The notes under the pieces are model-generated. The model searched no databases, was not told where the DNA came from, and saw only the letters and a list, made by a program, of their open reading frames with translations. A DNA stretch of 49,777 nucleotides from Lachnospiraceae bacterium (GTDB lineage: Bacteria; Bacillota; Clostridia; Lachnospirales; Lachnospiraceae), in assembly GCA_016281555.1 (NCBI GenBank), contig JAEEIV010000062.1:1-49777 (forward strand), in the 5' to 3' direction. Within the stretch, counting starts at the first letter, position 1. Each line of letters opens with the position of its first letter. Below are positions 42,701 through 49,777 of the stretch, piece by piece. Both the position numbers and the translations under genes were made by a program.

Positions 42701-44159
42701 ACAGACGTACACCTGTACGGTCTGCGGCGAGAAGAAGGTATATTCATTGAACATTGACCGGGACAACCACGCTGAGCTCGGAGAGCGGGTCGTGGATCAG
42801 GAACCGACCTGTCTCGACAAGGGATCTGAGAAAGCGGTCTGCGCCGCCTGCGGAAATACGGTATTCTATAAGGATTCGCTGGATGCGCTCGGCCATGACT
42901 GGACACCGATCACCTATACCTGGGCGGACGATTACAGCAAGGTCACGGCGTCGAGAGAATGCCGGCGGAATCACATTCACGACGAGACGGAGACCGTGAA
43001 GACGGAGGCCAATATCACCGGCGATCTCTGCTCGGGTCAGACGGCGGTCTATACCTCCTGGCCGTTCACGGTTTACAGCGAGACTTTCGAAGTACAGACG
43101 AAGACGGTCACCACTCCGGCGCAGGGCCATAACTGGGGCACTCCGACTTACACGTGGGCAGCGGATTATTCTTCCGTGACCGCGACGAGAGTCTGCTCGC
43201 GGGATGCTTCGCATACGGAGACGGAGACGGCACAGACGACCTCCCGGATCACGAAGGAGCCGACGGAATTCGTGGACGGCGAACATACCTACACGGCGAC
43301 GTTCAGGAATTCCGCATTCAAGACGCAGAACAAGGTCGTCGCGGACATTCCGCACTGGTCGTCGGTGACGTACACCTGGTCTTCGGATTACAGCAAGGTC
43401 ACGGCGAGCCGGACCGGCACCACGACGGAGACGGAGACGGTCAATACGACTGCCACCGTGCTTAAGGCGGCCACCTGCACGGAAGCCGGCAGCACGAAGT
43501 ATACCGCGACGTTTACGAATACCGCATTCGGCAGTACGGAGAAGACCGTCACGGTCAACGCGCTCGGCCACCAGTGGAACCTCACGAATACCGTGAATCC
43601 GGCGCCGATCATCAGCGGAGACATGTGCACGGGCTGGAGCACCGGCAGCAAGACCTACGTCTGCGCGCACAATTCAGCGCATACGAAGACCGACGTCATC
43701 AAAGTGCCGGTGTACGTATTCTCCGCATATCAGGAAGACTTCACGAGCGTAAGCGGAACCACCGTGACATTCAATATGAAAGGGGCGTACGAAGCGGAGA
43801 ATGCCTATCGTACGAGTGAAGGGCTTCAGCCGTATACGTTCCAGGAATGGGTAACGAACACCGGCAGTACTGGGACGCTGAAAGGGTACCTCATTGATAA
43901 CTTCTTTGTCCATGTTCTGCCGTACGGGCCGGGATATGAAAACTGGATGAGCCGGAACGATGATATCGTGGGCACGCTGATGCAGTTCAGCATCCTCGAT
44001 GAGACGACAGGTCATATCGAGTTCATCAACCCGGCGGATGCGAACAAGAGTGTCCTGAATTATCACGGAACTCTTCCCACGCAGATCCGGTTCACACCGA
44101 GCGACACGAATACTTACGAGTCCATCAGTTCGATCACGGTGAACTTCATCTTGCCGTAA
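36738..44159 (+). CDS. Giant 2473-residue surface lipoprotein with CxxCG and YTW repeats
   Basis: The signal peptide ends in lipobox GTGC (Cys27). An InlB-like module follows (about 30-105: FLAWSYDQEGN, LTLYPVF). A long region to about 1100 mixes acidic helical stretches with predicted beta strands, including a run of Gly/Val-rich strands at about 950-1040 (FGMVGVRMGVSLDLRVG) and a low-complexity KQKKKGQGQG segment near 805. More InlB-like modules lie at about 1510-1650. Residues about 1715-2060 carry seven or eight PTC/CxxCG units (KEPTCVERGEQTYTCTVCG). Residues about 2060-2290 carry three YTWADDYSKVTASR-type repeats. No LPXTG or enzyme motif is seen. The start overlaps the protease stop. 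Probably an adhesin or surface scaffold; the paired cysteines could bind zinc. Confidence 0.85.
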   Translation: MKKIRLWAIILVMAITAVISAAVGTGCSKKDFEVTFALPDTATEGERQITTLPEKVTVPSGTTIGSLETASRLSSTFLAWSYDQEGNERATDDDVIDRDLTLYPVFALMDGMGDAKGFDYVSKTEVGTDYVIELISYGLTEEEIRERLTVENASLGGEPVEFTLLSIRLKEAKEWLLSDGFDDETAEKILTCIREKDADKTVKLRERLSTLAEDPALSGQLTYAKVTDIVSRYAPQELESNEFVNDPSIDEGLKSVLAAMGIDLATATADEVREYFGLPEDDSLERYFREDVGLSVEQVLALEEILYKKKEVRGDKWQLIPEGGEWEGGLIYSVIASDTAKLRYIYDEEPTGKEVVKYNITVHQETVENISIDPRVIHVPASEVSGVEYLGLLSLDMDEDGQIQADENFGSGALTYTGTEVFRPNDILAINQGDVDEKGLTNGDVAYVRITGVMGDGIYAYEYAQLTDVLFIADTIPVKDDGSMDDGKITIDLSAYDFSDPKYLEFGLSETTALDVGDYLAFYTGTFGGEDYAVKGHGIITAVTKAGDIANVTYDLKTEEEILEPELLLYTKLPEMEFEITEPDNEKLRQEMEQQIADSGLVGETQEFFKALLTDGSLDFDAYEHGDELRSMIIKTDGEDMTLADLRKLADGGKVEVSDVHVTFLAGINLQHFEGKKGLRGEAAVWFTINIAIGDAGSLEIQPAIIFEQEFLLTPSVKVKRNKNKAGLTSSLDVTASFEAGTYSGLGVTVTAKTKAPENANKDKDFSEMVGGFIDNGDKDSLEARQKAAKMLIKGGDFLQKQADKQKKKGQGQGFDATPGNNNDPKTGSDSKQDYVSPGLGGDLPTKYSSMLSNDAKYINLVNVDLGSFDLPIDPAGIIHVGLKINFNIAMKINAMIGAGITYENAKCYSYHFRAKIWGGGDEYKTKNLSGENYSSVTDIKESTFRADFYAFGMVGVRMGVSLDLRVGIFSTDLDSVGVVASAGVYAELYGFLYVYYEKVASLPAKSGASGSLLFEVGIYADISVKVQVGAGKASKSWSLYSLKTPLVQLGCTEFPLDFLIKPNDSKLSVKIQDGENTVKLDDSIFKMKLMALNSGKVSDKNMDSKVVSESDGTRYTAELVTSGQTEDTKGLVLSTKRSWTQCNEEHFTVECFDLTKENGERIKGASSFQYLPGTNEIYICPIDNTKSDVWGEVVFTYRNNAFGFNTEKLQRTVKVHWHGTKRVARVEYYLQDNSQRDSIYSFKLEATGKVSGYDGVRCYVEVTPEFCDMYPGYTLHYLGYPDEEELKAKYDEISERYHKERNHANYLAKVALEARVGDTSDKEKDAAAAEAFKQANNTFDTLQFISSLYKEYYDNNMAAVWNRQGTTYFTLRGTETVVAVYFRKQDTPTCWTVFNDDGTWVTSTSYYRQADGTYTEQYWKQALLKDVKTLDQMPTLMEGIDEGHYTVKWYSFEFDTSRGVWRDIAGDQKWVIEGLIRDNKYLTDSRVKPVDENTVYNGNWMTIFAVRTPDTCKAHWMVDEDEFKVTEVPYGRLVTAPSEIPVKEGFEFVEWTTEDGLAITSDLQMTDDDIYLYASFLGDAHTVKWITDDGKEAESEALTGVSIYGAVPEELRFDDKLYIWRTDKDDKSTELPYLSEMPNKDMTYYGRLAVGFSKITWIDGEEEIRSDYVEVGTPPTAPELAAKDDLDLVWMIDGEVMQTNFVMSRTNVNAIANRHKHVWDDAKEVTIEATCSASGLKGPACSVCGYIKDGVEIPADPNNHKWLNYVAEKPTCAKEGTTKQHCAWCVAINPNFSQPIEKDPEEHVGGTELRNYVKPTCQEGYSGDTYCLGCGVMLEEGHKLEPTGEHPSVRLVGKKEPTCLEPGYTGDWVCNVCNEIAKQGSLIRTTVHVNENVENIPATCIEPLKVVWKCIYCGHSWTVSVGSPDDNAHEWDDGVITREPNCGVKGIKVYTCSVCHKTREESLPTVGEHVFDDGVITKEPTCVERGEQTYTCTVCGEKKVYSLNIDRDNHAELGERVVDQEPTCLDKGSEKAVCAACGNTVFYKDSLDALGHDWTPITYTWADDYSKVTASRECRRNHIHDETETVKTEANITGDLCSGQTAVYTSWPFTVYSETFEVQTKTVTTPAQGHNWGTPTYTWAADYSSVTATRVCSRDASHTETETAQTTSRITKEPTEFVDGEHTYTATFRNSAFKTQNKVVADIPHWSSVTYTWSSDYSKVTASRTGTTTETETVNTTATVLKAATCTEAGSTKYTATFTNTAFGSTEKTVTVNALGHQWNLTNTVNPAPIISGDMCTGWSTGSKTYVCAHNSAHTKTDVIKVPVYVFSAYQEDFTSVSGTTVTFNMKGAYEAENAYRTSEGLQPYTFQEWVTNTGSTGTLKGYLIDNFFVHVLPYGPGYENWMSRNDDIVGTLMQFSILDETTGHIEFINPADANKSVLNYHGTLPTQIRFTPSDTNTYESISSITVNFILP

Positions 44160-44180
44160 CGGGTTGAGTAAGGAGCCATC

Positions 44181-44990
44181 ATGGCAGAACAGAATCGAAT
44201 GATGATCGAATCGATCGCCGCCGCGCTTTGCTACGCGGCGGGGGCGGAGTTTCCGAAAGAGTCCTGTCCGCCGAACCCCCTGATCACGGAGTACGTGGAT
44301 CAGGCGTTTCAGGGCGGAAAGGCGGACCGGCTCTTTCTGTACAATCCGGACGCCGTTGCGGAATGGGTCGTAGACAAATACCCGGGGCTCGTGGAAAAAG
44401 TGAAGAGTGAGACGGAACTTCAGGTCCCGCTCCAGACCGAAATGCCTTCCGTGACGCCGGTCTGTTTCGCGAGCTTCTATACGGGCGCGAAGCCCATTGT
44501 ACACGGCATCACAAAATACGAAAAGAAACTGATCACGATCGACACGGTCTTCGACGCATTGATCCGCGCAGGCAAAAAGCCGGTCATTCTTGCCCAGCAC
44601 GACTGCAGCATGGCGACCATCTTCCGGGAGCGTCCGATGGATTATTTCATCTTCGACGACATCGAAGAGGAGATCGCCTTTGCAGCGGAACTGCTTATGA
44701 AGGATGAATACGACGCCTATTTCGTCTACGATTATTCCTACGATCACGTGATGCACCGCCGGGGTCCGGAAGGTCTTGACTCGCTGGCGCAGTTAAAGTG
44801 CAATGACGCCGCTTTCGAAATGCTCATGACCGTCGTGAAGCGTCATTGGAAAAAGCACAATGTTTTCGCAGGATTCGCCATGGACCACGGCTGCCATGAA
44901 ATTGACGGCGGCCTTGGTTCCCACGGCCTTGATATGAAAGAGGATCTTTTCATCCGGCACTTTTATCAGGCGATCCCGAAATCAGAATAA
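44181..44990 (+). CDS. Alkaline phosphatase superfamily protein (NPP-like)
   Basis: A 269-residue protein with short alkaline-phosphatase-superfamily motifs. Thr92 in SVTPVCFASFYTG lies nine residues before TG, as the nucleophile does in nucleotide pyrophosphatases, and VHGITKYEK follows. The metal ligands are suggested by YDYSYDHVMHRRG, MDHGCHEIDGG and GSHGLDM. It is shorter than most NPP enzymes and has no signal peptide, so it is cytoplasmic. AAGGAG lies five bases before the ATG. It is followed by a PAP2 phosphatase after 29 bases. The substrate is unknown (phosphodiester, phosphonate or phosphosugar). Confidence 0.82.
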   Translation: MAEQNRMMIESIAAALCYAAGAEFPKESCPPNPLITEYVDQAFQGGKADRLFLYNPDAVAEWVVDKYPGLVEKVKSETELQVPLQTEMPSVTPVCFASFYTGAKPIVHGITKYEKKLITIDTVFDALIRAGKKPVILAQHDCSMATIFRERPMDYFIFDDIEEEIAFAAELLMKDEYDAYFVYDYSYDHVMHRRGPEGLDSLAQLKCNDAAFEMLMTVVKRHWKKHNVFAGFAMDHGCHEIDGGLGSHGLDMKEDLFIRHFYQAIPKSE

Positions 44991-45019
44991 GAATATCCTT
45001 TATCAGGAGGAAGTGAATC

Positions 45020-45958
45020 TTGACAGCAAACGCTTTTTATCTTCCGTTTGAAGTGGATCTCATGACCTGGCTGCAGAGCATCATGCCGGCATGGATGACT
45101 TCGGTGTTTTATTACATCAGCATGTTCGGCGAGGAACTGATCCTGGTCGGCATTCTGGGCTTCCTTTATTGGAGTTACCGGAAGGAATTCGGCAAATACG
45201 TCGGCACCCAGATCATGACGGCGAACGTGCTCTTCCCACTCGTGAAGAACATTGCGTTACGGAAGCGCCCGTACATGGTCCATTCCGAGATCAAGTGCCT
45301 GAAGGCCGTGGATTCCAAGGCGGACATCATGGACATTTCCGCGCAGGGATATTCCTTCCCGAGCGGACATTCCCTGAATTCCACGGTGGTGTACGGCGCG
45401 ATCGCGCGCTACACGAAGTCGAAGATCCTGACCGTGATCGCTTTCGTGCTGCCGCTCCTTGTCGGCATTTCCCGCTTCGCGCTCGGCGTGCATTACCCGA
45501 CGGACGTCCTCGCGGGCTGGGCGGCCGGCGTGCTCATCATCTTCCTCGTGCCGTGGCTTTTGAAGAAACTCCCGAAGGAATGGGTCTATTTCGCCATCGT
45601 CGGCACCATCGGCCTCGCCGGGTTCTTCTATTGCAAGACGACGGATTTCTACACGAGTTACGGGATGCTCGTCGGCTATTTTCTGGCCATCCTTTTTGAA
45701 GAGCATTTCGTGAAATTCTCCGACACGAAAAATATCCTTGCGAAGATCCTCCGCCTCGTGATCGGCATCGGGCTTTATCTCGGTCTCAATGAACTTCTGA
45801 AACTTCCGTTCCCAAAGGATTTCCTGAGTTCGACCACGACAGCCTCGTTCCTTGTCCGGACAGCCAGATACATGGTCATCGTCTTCCTCACGGTCGGCGT
45901 TTATCCGCTGCTTTTCGACCGGCTTCCGTTCCTGCATGACTGGAAGAAAAAGGAGTGA
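45020..45958 (+). CDS. PAP2-family membrane phosphatase
   Basis: A 312-residue polytopic protein with the three acid-phosphatase motifs: KNIALRKRP, PSGHSLNS and SRFALGVHYPTDVLAG. Several hydrophobic helices surround them (LILVGILGFLYW, VIAFVLPLLVGIS, VLIIFLVPWLL, FAIVGTIGLAGFFY). PAP2 enzymes of this type dephosphorylate lipids such as phosphatidate or undecaprenyl diphosphate. The start is TTG with AGGAGG nine bases upstream. No other start codon fits the N-terminal helix as well. It is six bases from the following acetyltransferase gene. Confidence 0.92.
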   Translation: MTANAFYLPFEVDLMTWLQSIMPAWMTSVFYYISMFGEELILVGILGFLYWSYRKEFGKYVGTQIMTANVLFPLVKNIALRKRPYMVHSEIKCLKAVDSKADIMDISAQGYSFPSGHSLNSTVVYGAIARYTKSKILTVIAFVLPLLVGISRFALGVHYPTDVLAGWAAGVLIIFLVPWLLKKLPKEWVYFAIVGTIGLAGFFYCKTTDFYTSYGMLVGYFLAILFEEHFVKFSDTKNILAKILRLVIGIGLYLGLNELLKLPFPKDFLSSTTTASFLVRTARYMVIVFLTVGVYPLLFDRLPFLHDWKKKE

Positions 45959-45964
45959 GAGGGA

Positions 45965-46591
45965 ATGCGCTCGACGACTTTGATTCGAAGAGAAAAGAAA
46001 GAAGACTTCCGGACCGTGGAGAACCTGGTCCGGGAGTCTTTTTGGAACGTCTACCGGCCGGGCTGCAGCGAGCATTATGTGATCCACGTGCTCCGTGACG
46101 ATCCCGCGTTCGTTCCGGAACTGGACTTTGTGATGGAAAAAGACGGACGGATCATCGGACAGAACATGTTCATGAGGACCGTCATCGAGGCCGACGACGG
46201 AACATGCGTTCCCGTGCTCACGATGGGACCGATCGGAATCGCGCCCGAATATAAGAGGCAGGGCTACGGCAAGAAGCTGCTCGATTACTCATTGGAGCAG
46301 GCAACGGCGCTCGGCAACGGCGCGGTGCTGTTTGAAGGCAATATCCTTTTCTACGGTAAAAGCGGTTTCGGCTACGCCCGGAAGTTCGGCATCCGCTATC
46401 ACGATCTTCCGGAAGGCGCGGACGATTCCTTCTTCCTCTGCCGGGAACTGATCCCGGGGTATCTCAAAGAGGTGACCGGCGTTTATCAGACGCCGCAGGG
46501 CTATTACGTGGATGACGCGGACGTCGAAGCGTTCGACCGTGAATTTCCGCCGAAAGAGAAACTGAAACTGCCGGGGCAGATCTTCGGATAA
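45965..46591 (+). CDS. GNAT-family N-acetyltransferase (first copy)
   Basis: A 208-residue acetyltransferase. The acetyl-CoA binding motif is GIAPEYKRQGYGKKLLDYSL, preceded by VPVLTMGPI, and the later strand is AVLFEGNILFYGKSGFGYA. This last feature is common in GNAT proteins of the predicted N-acetyltransferase YhbS group. AGGAG lies nine bases before the ATG. The acceptor is unknown. It sits between the PAP2 gene and a second GNAT gene. Confidence 0.88.
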   Translation: MRSTTLIRREKKEDFRTVENLVRESFWNVYRPGCSEHYVIHVLRDDPAFVPELDFVMEKDGRIIGQNMFMRTVIEADDGTCVPVLTMGPIGIAPEYKRQGYGKKLLDYSLEQATALGNGAVLFEGNILFYGKSGFGYARKFGIRYHDLPEGADDSFFLCRELIPGYLKEVTGVYQTPQGYYVDDADVEAFDREFPPKEKLKLPGQIFG

Positions 46592-46624
46592 GAAAAATGC
46601 TGATCAGGCGGCAGGAGAGAAAAA

Positions 46625-47065
46625 ATGTGTGAAGAGATCACGATCAAAGAGGAGCGGCTCACTGCAAAAGAGTATATCGACTTTCTGAAGCGTACGGACT
46701 TGGGCTCGCAATACCCAAAGGAACGCTTCCGGGAGAGAATCAAGAAGCTGGTCACAAACGTCAATCTCAGTCTGACGGCAAGAACCCCGGAAGGCGAGAT
46801 CGTCGGCGTTCTGTTCGGCCTGACGGATTATGCGTATTGGCTTTACGTCACGGACCTCGGCGTGGACCGGGAGTACGTCCGTCAGGGAATCGGAAGCGCG
46901 CTCATGAAAAAGGCACATGAGATCGCGGGCGGAGAGAAGGACATTGCCGTATATCTCATCGCAAATGAAAACGCCGTTCCGTTTTATGAAAGTCTGGGCA
47001 TGAAAAAGGCGGACGACGTGATGCAGTACAATCATATCGAGTGGACGGAGTTTACGGTGAAGTAG
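46625..47065 (+). CDS. GNAT-family N-acetyltransferase (second copy)
   Basis: A 146-residue acetyltransferase with the acetyl-CoA loop LGVDREYVRQGIGSALMKKA and a typical C-terminal strand and helix (IAVYLIANENAVPFYESLGM). The size is usual for small GNAT proteins. AGGAGAGAAAAA precedes the ATG. The acceptor cannot be told. It is not closely similar to the preceding copy, so this is not a recent duplication. The gene ends 12 bases before the helicase gene. Confidence 0.9.
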   Translation: MCEEITIKEERLTAKEYIDFLKRTDLGSQYPKERFRERIKKLVTNVNLSLTARTPEGEIVGVLFGLTDYAYWLYVTDLGVDREYVRQGIGSALMKKAHEIAGGEKDIAVYLIANENAVPFYESLGMKKADDVMQYNHIEWTEFTVK

Positions 47066-47077
47066 GGGAAGGACAAA

Positions 47078-49219
47078 ATGTCGGACAGTAATCGATGCTT
47101 ATATCATAACAGCTTTTCGGGATTTTTGACGGAATCGGATTTATCGATTCTGGGAAAACTGTGCGAAAACTATCATGGTGATACCCGCACAACCACGAGA
47201 GAGGCGTGGCAGGGCGAGATTTCCGTGATGAAAAGGGTTTTGTCTCAGTTATCGGATCAAAACGGTCGGATCATCTTTGAATACGATATTCCGAGACTCA
47301 GTAAACGAATCGACGTTGTACTCCTTTGCCACGGAATCGTTTTTTGTATTGAATTCAAGGTCGGAGAAAGCAGTATACTGGAAGCAGATGTGGATCAGGT
47401 ACTGGATTATGCGCTGGATCTTAAGAATTTCCACAAATTCAGCAGCGACCGGCTGATTGTTCCGATACTGGTCGCTACGCAGTATGGAAGCGCTTCAAAT
47501 CTGATCCAGGAGTCCGCTTATGATGAGCGGATCATCAACCCGCTGGTCACCGGGGAAACCGGTTTGTTCAAGCTTCTGCAAAAGGTTTTGGATGGATTCC
47601 CGAACGAGTCACCCGTTAATCCGGATTGGGTCATCAGCCCGTACACGCCGACGCCCACGATCATTGAGGCAGCCAGATCGCTTTATGAGAACCATTCCGT
47701 TGAAAGCATCACGAGACACGAAGCAGATGACGTGTTCACTGACCGGACCATCGCCTATATCATGAAAGTGATCCGCGAGAGCAAGGAGCAGCAGAAGAAA
47801 AGTATTTGTTTCGTCACGGGTGTCCCCGGCGCAGGGAAAACGCTGGTCGGATTGGAAGTGGCGATCAAACAGACATATCAGGGACACGACGAGCCGGTCA
47901 AGGATGAAGGCGCGGTCTATCTTTCGGGCAACGGCCCGCTGGTGGCGGTATTGACGGAAGCACTGGCGCAGGATAATTACCGTCGTTGTCGGGAACGGAA
48001 TGAAAACAAAAAGCTGACGGATTCGCGGCGTGAAGTGAGCAAATCCATCCAGATGATTCACAACTACCGCGACAATATGCTGAAGAAAATCAAGAATCCC
48101 GTGGAGAACGGAGTTCTGGAAATCGACCCTATGAAAGCTGTCAGGAATGAGGCGGCTGGATTCGGGGAAGTGGAACACGTCGCGATTTTTGATGAAGCAC
48201 AACGTTCCTGGACGCATAAGCGACTGGCGGATTATCTGAAACGCGGCGGAACTTATGGAAACAAATTAAAAGTACCAAACTTTCCTGTTTCCGAGGCTGC
48301 GTTTCTGATCTGGTCATTGGATCAGCGAGAGGACTGGGCGACCATTGTCTGTTTGGTCGGCGGCGGCCAGGAAATCAACACAGGAGAAGCCGGGATCGCT
48401 GAATGGATCAAGGCATTGAACGAGCAGTTCCCAACTTGGGAAGTGCATATTTCTCCCAAACTGACGGATGCGGAGTACGCCGAAGGAAGAGTCAATGATC
48501 TCTTGAAAAGCCGCGGAAACGTGTACTACGCGGACGATCTTCACCTGGCGGTTAATTTGCGTTCGTTCAGGTCTGAAAAGCTTTCAGCCTTTGTTCACGC
48601 GATGCTCTCTTTTGATCAGAGTGCTATCGAATTGTATCGAGAAATCAAGGATAATTATCCATTGGTTTTGACACGGGATATGGAAAAGGCACGGAAATGG
48701 CTGCACGGAAAAGTTGGCGGGACGGAACGAACCGGTATTCTGGTGACCAAAGAATCTGCTCGGTTTAAACCATTGGCGATCCACATTCTGCCTCCCGGTG
48801 ATGAAAACGCCGTTCATTGGTTTCTGGAAGACAAATCGGATACGAGGTCTTCGAATTATCTGGAGGATGCCGCTACGGAAATCCAGGTGCAAGGACTCGA
48901 ATTGGACTATACCTGCCTTTTGTGGGATGCCGACGTGAGATATGAAAATGGCAAGTGGAAATTTTATCGGTTCAACGGCCAGACGAAATGGAACGAACTG
49001 ATTCCGGATACGGAAGGAAAGCAAGACCTTATCAAGTATATGCTGAACGCCTATCGGGTACTCCTTACCCGCGCGCGGAAGGGCATGGTGATCTGTGTGC
49101 CTACGGGCAATCCCAATAAGACCCCAACCGGATTCTGGGAAGACAGCACCCGTTTGCCGGAGTATTATGACGGAACGTACCAGTATCTGAAGAGTATAGG
49201 GATAGAGGAGCTGGAGTGA
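47078..49219 (+). CDS. PD-(D/E)XK nuclease-like / DUF2075 (Schlafen group 3-like) helicase protein
   Basis: A 713-residue two-part protein. The N-terminal 200 residues contain RIDVVLL and CIEFKVG, giving Asp79, Glu92 and Lys94, the pattern of a PD-(D/E)XK nuclease. Residues about 240-700 are a DUF2075 SF1-type ATPase with Walker A GVPGAGKT (Lys254), Walker B FDEAQR (Asp372, Glu373), the Gln-rich GGGQEINTGEAG and a C-terminal YRVLLTRARKGM helicase motif VI. Such proteins are frequent in accessory and phage-defence islands. The gene is visibly richer in A and T and in AT-ending codons than its neighbours, suggesting transfer. AAGGA precedes the ATG. Its stop overlaps the MATE start (ATGA). The role is unproven. 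Confidence 0.88.
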   Translation: MSDSNRCLYHNSFSGFLTESDLSILGKLCENYHGDTRTTTREAWQGEISVMKRVLSQLSDQNGRIIFEYDIPRLSKRIDVVLLCHGIVFCIEFKVGESSILEADVDQVLDYALDLKNFHKFSSDRLIVPILVATQYGSASNLIQESAYDERIINPLVTGETGLFKLLQKVLDGFPNESPVNPDWVISPYTPTPTIIEAARSLYENHSVESITRHEADDVFTDRTIAYIMKVIRESKEQQKKSICFVTGVPGAGKTLVGLEVAIKQTYQGHDEPVKDEGAVYLSGNGPLVAVLTEALAQDNYRRCRERNENKKLTDSRREVSKSIQMIHNYRDNMLKKIKNPVENGVLEIDPMKAVRNEAAGFGEVEHVAIFDEAQRSWTHKRLADYLKRGGTYGNKLKVPNFPVSEAAFLIWSLDQREDWATIVCLVGGGQEINTGEAGIAEWIKALNEQFPTWEVHISPKLTDAEYAEGRVNDLLKSRGNVYYADDLHLAVNLRSFRSEKLSAFVHAMLSFDQSAIELYREIKDNYPLVLTRDMEKARKWLHGKVGGTERTGILVTKESARFKPLAIHILPPGDENAVHWFLEDKSDTRSSNYLEDAATEIQVQGLELDYTCLLWDADVRYENGKWKFYRFNGQTKWNELIPDTEGKQDLIKYMLNAYRVLLTRARKGMVICVPTGNPNKTPTGFWEDSTRLPEYYDGTYQYLKSIGIEELE

Positions 49220-49777
49220 TGAAGGGTTGTCAGGACGTTAGAATGATTGCAAAGGTCTTCCAATCTCTCAAGCGCATCAACTGGCGCCTTTTCATGGCGC
49301 TTTTTATCATGGGCCTCTGCCCGACGATCTACACGACGGTCAGGACGTTTTTCCTTGGGCAATTGCCGGACAGTTGGGCATATTCCATTGCCGGGCAGCT
49401 GTCCTGGGTGAATCTTCTTTATGAGATCGTCAATGAGGCCATAATCCTGCCTTTATTCTTCTTTATGGGCAAGGTGGTGAATGATAAGGCGGAGTTCACC
49501 AATCGCCTGAAAACAGGCCTTTTTGCGGCTCTGGGGGTATATTTGGTGATGGCCGGCGCGTTTATGGTGTTCTCCGGGCCGTTGCTCCGGCTGATGGCGG
49601 CTTCTCCGGAGATCATTGAAGCGTCTGCCGCGTACATCCGGATCGAGAGCATTGCCAATGTTTTCGGCGTTCTGTTTAGCTTTTCATCGGTCGCCCTGAT
49701 TGCTCTCGGGCGGGAAAAACTGGTTTACATGCTGACCGGGGCAAAGCTGGTTTTGTGTCTGATCTCAGATACTTTCC
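49219..49777 (+). CDS. MATE-family efflux transporter, N-terminal part (cut by window edge)
   Basis: The frame is open from ATG 49219 to the window end (186 codons, no stop). The translation begins MKGCQDVRMIAKVFQSLKRI and has at least five hydrophobic helices (MALFIMGLCPTIYTTV, NEAIILPLFFFMG, GLFAALGVYLVMAGAFMVF, ANVFGVLFSFSSVALIAL). The pattern, with two amphipathic segments and the IRIES/FSSVALIALGREK stretch, fits the MATE/MVF-type drug and sodium antiporter fold. Some MATE proteins export small toxic compounds. The start overlaps the stop of the DUF2075 gene, with GAGGAG eight bases upstream. Family assignment is based only on the first third, so it remains tentative. Confidence 0.7.
   Translation, partial: MKGCQDVRMIAKVFQSLKRINWRLFMALFIMGLCPTIYTTVRTFFLGQLPDSWAYSIAGQLSWVNLLYEIVNEAIILPLFFFMGKVVNDKAEFTNRLKTGLFAALGVYLVMAGAFMVFSGPLLRLMAASPEIIEASAAYIRIESIANVFGVLFSFSSVALIALGREKLVYMLTGAKLVLCLISDTF

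Overview
The window looks like chromosomal DNA of a fairly GC-rich anaerobic Clostridia-type Firmicute, probably a gut or rumen carbohydrate degrader. The reasons are a glycyl radical enzyme, strong Shine-Dalgarno sites (AGGAGG type), GTG and TTG starts, many lipoproteins, a LytTR/DUF3021 pair, and secreted proteins with the beta-helix and CxxCG repeats common in that class. The species cannot be named from the sequence. No insertion sequence, prophage, CRISPR array or rRNA operon was seen.

Layout. 1-5986 (minus): a compact three-gene operon behind a consensus promoter. It holds a LeuA/homocitrate-synthase-like protein without the usual metal ligands, a TIM-barrel/acyl-CoA-synthetase fusion, and an XRE-HTH/cupin/acyl-CoA-synthetase fusion cut by the window edge. 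6137-7469 (minus): a DUF308-like membrane protein, a terminator, a rod-shaped structured RNA candidate, and a small protein of unknown function. 7671-10818: a lone glycyl radical enzyme, tRNA-Lys(CTT), and trmB. 10873-14804: a large secreted beta-helix protein and a DUF4430-type lipoprotein, each followed by a good terminator. 14832-25297: a divergent AraC regulator and a nine-gene hexuronate locus. It contains uxaC, uxuA, an SDR fructuronate reductase, two TIM-barrel isomerase-like proteins, two Gfo/Idh/MocA oxidoreductases and a DUF4838 protein. 25307-31067: MBOAT plus SGNH/AlgX-like acyltransferase, a YhhN protein and a GH2 glycosidase. The MBOAT and GH2 genes appear to be transcribed from promoters placed so that the mRNA would start at the ATG. 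31206-34785: lipoprotein, SpoIIE-type phosphatase, LytTR regulator and DUF3021 protein. 34870-44159: a lipoprotein, a trypsin-like lipoprotein protease, and a 2473-residue lipoprotein translationally coupled to it. 44181-49777: alkaline-phosphatase-superfamily protein, PAP2 phosphatase, two GNAT acetyltransferases, a PD-(D/E)XK plus DUF2075 helicase protein, and the start of a MATE transporter.

How the genes fit together. The best understood unit is the hexuronate locus: UxaC makes fructuronate from glucuronate, the SDR reduces it to mannonate, and UxuA dehydrates mannonate to 2-keto-3-deoxygluconate. The paired Gfo/Idh and TIM-barrel proteins and the DUF4838 protein probably release or convert glucuronic acid conjugates upstream of this route. 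The most novel-looking units are the 1-5986 operon (two different ligase fusions and a degenerate LeuA homologue), the SpoIIE/LytTR signalling operon followed by lipoprotein genes, and the protease/giant-lipoprotein pair.
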